Shown here piece by piece: positions 61,317-64,000 of a stretch of 64,000 nt of DNA. The position numbers and the translations under genes were made by a program. The notes beneath the pieces are model-generated. The model did not search any database and was not told where the DNA came from. It saw nothing but the letters and a program-made list of their open reading frames with translations. The DNA comes from Salinibacterium sp. (GTDB lineage Bacteria > Actinomycetota > Actinomycetes > Actinomycetales > Microbacteriaceae), in the NCBI GenBank assembly GCA_019638845.1, contig JAHBSZ010000002.1, positions 1-64,000 on the forward strand. The letters are read 5' to 3'. Each line of letters begins with the position of its first letter. The first letter of the stretch is position 1.

Positions 61317-63499
61317 TGGCATCCAAGAAGGTCGACATCCCCGCACTTCCCGAGCTGCATCCGGACCACATTGCCTCCCTCGTGAGCGGCTCCCACCCCC
61401 GGCCGCACGACGCTCTCGGCCAGCATCCGGTCGACGGCGGTTTCGTCATCCGCACGGTACGTCCGCTGGCCGCTGCCGTGGTCGCAGTGCGCGCCGACGG
61501 ACTGCGAGTCCCGCTTTCACACGTCTCCGATGGCCTGTGGCAGGGGTTCGCGCCGGCCCCCGGCCAGCCCTACCTTCTCGAGACGGACTACGACGGTGGT
61601 CCGAGTTGGACAGCAGATGACCCGTACCGGTTCGTGCCCTCCGTCGGCGAGATCGACCTGTATCTCTGGGGTGAAGGGCGTCACGAACAGCTCTGGCACG
61701 TTCTCGGTGCCCACTACCGCCCGCACGAGGACGTCGCGGGAACGTCGTTTTCCGTGTGGGCTCCGCACGCGAAGGCGGTGCGGGTCGTCGGCGACTTCAA
61801 CGACTGGAACGGCGTGGGGCATTCGATGCGCCGCCTCGACGATAACGGCGTGTGGGAGCTGTTCGTCCCCGCGCTCGAACCAGGCGCGGCCTACAAGTTC
61901 GAATTGCTCACCCCGTCGGGCGAATGGGTCAAGCGCGCAGACCCGATGGCCCGCTACACCGAGATTCCGCCGCTCACCGCATCGAAGATCGGGCAATCGC
62001 TCTACCAGTGGGGCGATGACGACTGGATGACCCGTCGGGCGCAAACCGACCCGCACAACTCGCCCATGAGCGTCTACGAGCTGCACGTCGGCTCGTGGCG
62101 TCCGGGGCTCGACTACCGTGCCCTCGCCGACCAGCTCATCGACTACATCCAGCAGCTCGGATTCACGCACGTGGAGTTCATGCCGCTCGCCGAGCATCCG
62201 TTCGGCGGGTCCTGGGGCTACCAGGTCACCGGCTACTACGCCCCGACCAGCCGGTTCGGGCATCCGGACGACCTCAAGTACCTCATCGACCGCCTGCACG
62301 GCGCGGGCATCGGCGTCATCATGGACTGGGTGCCCGGGCACTTCCCGAAAGACGAGTGGGCTCTCGCGAAGTTCGACGGCGAAGCGCTCTACGAGCACGC
62401 CGACCCACGCCGCGGTGAGCAGATGGACTGGGGCACGCTGATCTTCGATTTCGGGCAGTCGCAGGTGCGCAACTTTCTGGTGGCGAACGCGCTGTACTGG
62501 CTCGAGGAGTTCCACATCGACGGGCTGCGCGTCGACGCCGTGGCATCCATGATTTACCTCGACTACTCCCGCAAGGAGGGCGAGTGGCTGCCCAACATCT
62601 ACGGCGGGCGCGAAAACCTGGAGGCGATCAGCTTCCTGCAGGAGGTCAACGCCACCGCGTACAAACGAAATCCGGGCATCGTGATGATCGCCGAGGAGTC
62701 GACGAGTTGGCCCGGCGTGACCAAGCCGACCGCGGCATCCGGGCTCGGCTATGGCCTGAAGTGGAACATGGGGTGGATGCACGACTCCCTGCAGTACATG
62801 CAGGAAGACCCGATGTACCGCTCGTACCACCACAACGACATCACGTTCTCGTTCTTCTACGCGTTCAGCGAGAACTTCCTGCTGCCCATCAGTCACGATG
62901 AAGTCGTGCACGGCAAGGGATCGCTATTGCACAAGATGCCCGGAGATCAGTGGCAGAAGCTTGCCAACGTGCGCGTCTACCTCGCATTCATGTGGGCACA
63001 CCCCGGCAAACAACTGCTGTTCATGGGTAGCGAGTTCGGGCAGCCCTCCGAGTGGAGTGAAGAGCGCGGACTGGACTGGTGGATTCTGGACCAACCCGTG
63101 CACCAGGGCTTGCAGAAACTCGTCGGCTCGCTCAATGCTGCCTATTCATCGCATCCCGCGCTGTGGGAACAGGACAACGACGCCGCCGGCTTCGAGTGGA
63201 TCGATGGCGGCAACTCCGCCCAAAACGTGGTGGCGTTCCTGCGCTGGTCCCGCGCCGGGACGCCGCTGGTAGGCATCTTCAACTTCTCGGGCGCACCCAT
63301 CGGCCCCTACCGAATCGGTCTGCCCTTTGCCGGTGTGTGGGACGAGGTCATCAACACGGATGCCACTGAGTTCGGTGGCTCAGGGGTCGGGAACTACGGC
63401 TCCGTCACCGCGAGCGACGATGGGTTCCAGGGCCGACCGGCCTCGGTCGAGTTGACCCTGCCACCGCTTGGTGGACTGTGGTTGGCGCCGCACGCCTAG
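61316..63499 (+). CDS. glgB: 1,4-alpha-glucan branching enzyme
   Basis: The 727-residue GH13_9 enzyme makes alpha-1,6 branches. An extra N-terminal domain and CBM48 (TSFSVWAPHAKAVRVVGDFNDWNG) precede the barrel: EHPFGGSWGYQVTGYYAPTSRFG, nucleophile Asp in DGLRVDAVASMIYLDYSR, acid Glu in IAEESTSWPGV and the transition-state Asp in PISHDEVVHGKGS. ATG 61316 overlaps the glgE stop by one base, so they form an operon in the GlgE pathway. A frame extension upstream to 61208 is glgE sequence. Confidence 0.95.
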   Translation: MASKKVDIPALPELHPDHIASLVSGSHPRPHDALGQHPVDGGFVIRTVRPLAAAVVAVRADGLRVPLSHVSDGLWQGFAPAPGQPYLLETDYDGGPSWTADDPYRFVPSVGEIDLYLWGEGRHEQLWHVLGAHYRPHEDVAGTSFSVWAPHAKAVRVVGDFNDWNGVGHSMRRLDDNGVWELFVPALEPGAAYKFELLTPSGEWVKRADPMARYTEIPPLTASKIGQSLYQWGDDDWMTRRAQTDPHNSPMSVYELHVGSWRPGLDYRALADQLIDYIQQLGFTHVEFMPLAEHPFGGSWGYQVTGYYAPTSRFGHPDDLKYLIDRLHGAGIGVIMDWVPGHFPKDEWALAKFDGEALYEHADPRRGEQMDWGTLIFDFGQSQVRNFLVANALYWLEEFHIDGLRVDAVASMIYLDYSRKEGEWLPNIYGGRENLEAISFLQEVNATAYKRNPGIVMIAEESTSWPGVTKPTAASGLGYGLKWNMGWMHDSLQYMQEDPMYRSYHHNDITFSFFYAFSENFLLPISHDEVVHGKGSLLHKMPGDQWQKLANVRVYLAFMWAHPGKQLLFMGSEFGQPSEWSEERGLDWWILDQPVHQGLQKLVGSLNAAYSSHPALWEQDNDAAGFEWIDGGNSAQNVVAFLRWSRAGTPLVGIFNFSGAPIGPYRIGLPFAGVWDEVINTDATEFGGSGVGNYGSVTASDDGFQGRPASVELTLPPLGGLWLAPHA

Positions 63500-63518
63500 C
63501 GCACGCTGTCGGCGGAAA

Positions 63519-64000
63519 TCAGTAGAGCAGCCCGGTGAGCCTTCTGCGCGCGGCGACGACGCGCGGATCCTCAGCACCGGCAATCTCGAAATACTCGAGG
63601 ATGCGCGCGCGGAGGGTGTTCTTTCCGGCGTGGTCGAGCGTCGGAAAGAGGTCGAGAAGACGCCCGAACGCGTCGTCAACGTGGCCACCGGCAACATCGA
63701 GATCCGCAACCGCGAGCTGAGCGGCGAGGTCGGCCGGAGCCGAGGCTGCCGCGCTGCGCAGGGCCGCGGCATCCGTACCATCGAGACGCGCGAGGAGTGA
63801 GACCTGCGCGAGGCCCGCGACAGCGAGCTGATCACGCGGGTTCTGAGCGATGGCGGTCTCGTACTCCCGGATCGCGGTAGCGAAGTCACCTGCAGCGATG
63901 GCGTCATACGCCTCCTGATGGTGCGGGGGCAGCGGTTCTTCGACGGGCTCGGCGGGCTCGGCCGAGGCGTCGACCGGGATCGTCCCCTGCACCCCGTTTT
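63519..64000 (-). CDS. YbbN-like (thioredoxin/TPR co-chaperone) C-terminal part
   Basis: Only the C-terminal part of about 160 residues lies inside the window; the frame is open to the right edge. TPR-like helices (HHQEAYDAIAAGDFATAIREYETAIAQNPRDQLAVAGLAQVSLLARL ... AVADLDVAGGHVDDAFGRLLDLFPTL) and the ending ARRRLTGLLY match the tetratricopeptide C-terminal half of CnoX/YbbN-type proteins, which hold oxidised or unfolded proteins for refolding. The expected thioredoxin domain would be encoded beyond 64000. Identification rests on the tail, so confidence is moderate. It converges on glgB. Confidence 0.78.
   Translation of the reverse strand, partial: NGVQGTIPVDASAEPAEPVEEPLPPHHQEAYDAIAAGDFATAIREYETAIAQNPRDQLAVAGLAQVSLLARLDGTDAAALRSAAASAPADLAAQLAVADLDVAGGHVDDAFGRLLDLFPTLDHAGKNTLRARILEYFEIAGAEDPRVVAARRRLTGLLY

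Overview
The window is about 64 kb of a high-GC actinobacterial chromosome, most likely from the family Microbacteriaceae. Support comes from dense coding, many GTG/TTG starts and overlapping stop/start pairs, the recurring 'gcatcc' codon pair, and lineage-typical families (DUF3097, DUF222/HNH, DUF2277, a mycothiol-type DinB protein, GlgE maltosyltransferase, a YbbN-like TPR protein). No rRNA, tRNA, CRISPR array, integrase or insertion sequence was seen.

Layout. 1-20 kb is ordinary chromosome: a DUF1697 protein, a GT2 glycosyltransferase, DUF3097, an M23 peptidase, VanZ, a TetR/VOC pair, zwf, a UvrA-like ATPase, a thioredoxin/CcdA pair, a VTC-domain/DUF4956 pair and several hydrolases. 20-29.6 kb holds a NYN-domain protein, a collapsed dihydrofolate-reductase-family remnant, two ECF sigma factor/membrane protein pairs, a PLP decarboxylase, a HicB-like protein and a tocopherol-cyclase-like protein.

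29.6-38 kb is the accessory region. It starts with two overlapping reverse transcriptase genes of visibly lower GC. I identify them as a type 3 defence-associated reverse transcriptase system (DRT3: Drt3a + Drt3b). Downstream is a hairpin-rich 180-base stretch containing ACACAC, a candidate for the system's non-coding RNA. Next come a frameshifted second copy of the gatB 3' end, a Phd/VapC pair, a DUF1778/GNAT pair, an XRE regulator/nucleotidyltransferase pair and a YcaQ-like winged-helix protein, ending 13 bases from the stop of the intact gatB. The two gatB 3' ends bracket the toxin-antitoxin cluster and look like the scars of an integration event.

38-46 kb carries gatB and gatCA, but gatB is separated from gatCA by about 4.4 kb of inserted genes: an EamA transporter, a CGNR regulator, two exported proteins and a DUF222/HNH protein.

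46-53 kb carries a lipoprotein, a DUF1023 hydrolase, ligA, mnmA and a cysteine desulfurase; the last two probably act together in tRNA 2-thiolation. A striking GGGGC-rich tract lies between them. 53-63.5 kb is an alpha-glucan metabolism cluster: glgX, ybaK, two tiny membrane proteins with duplicated upstream sequence, glgP, and the glgE-glgB operon. A perfect 10-bp-arm inverted repeat lies in the divergent glgP/glgE promoter region. The window ends inside a YbbN-like gene.
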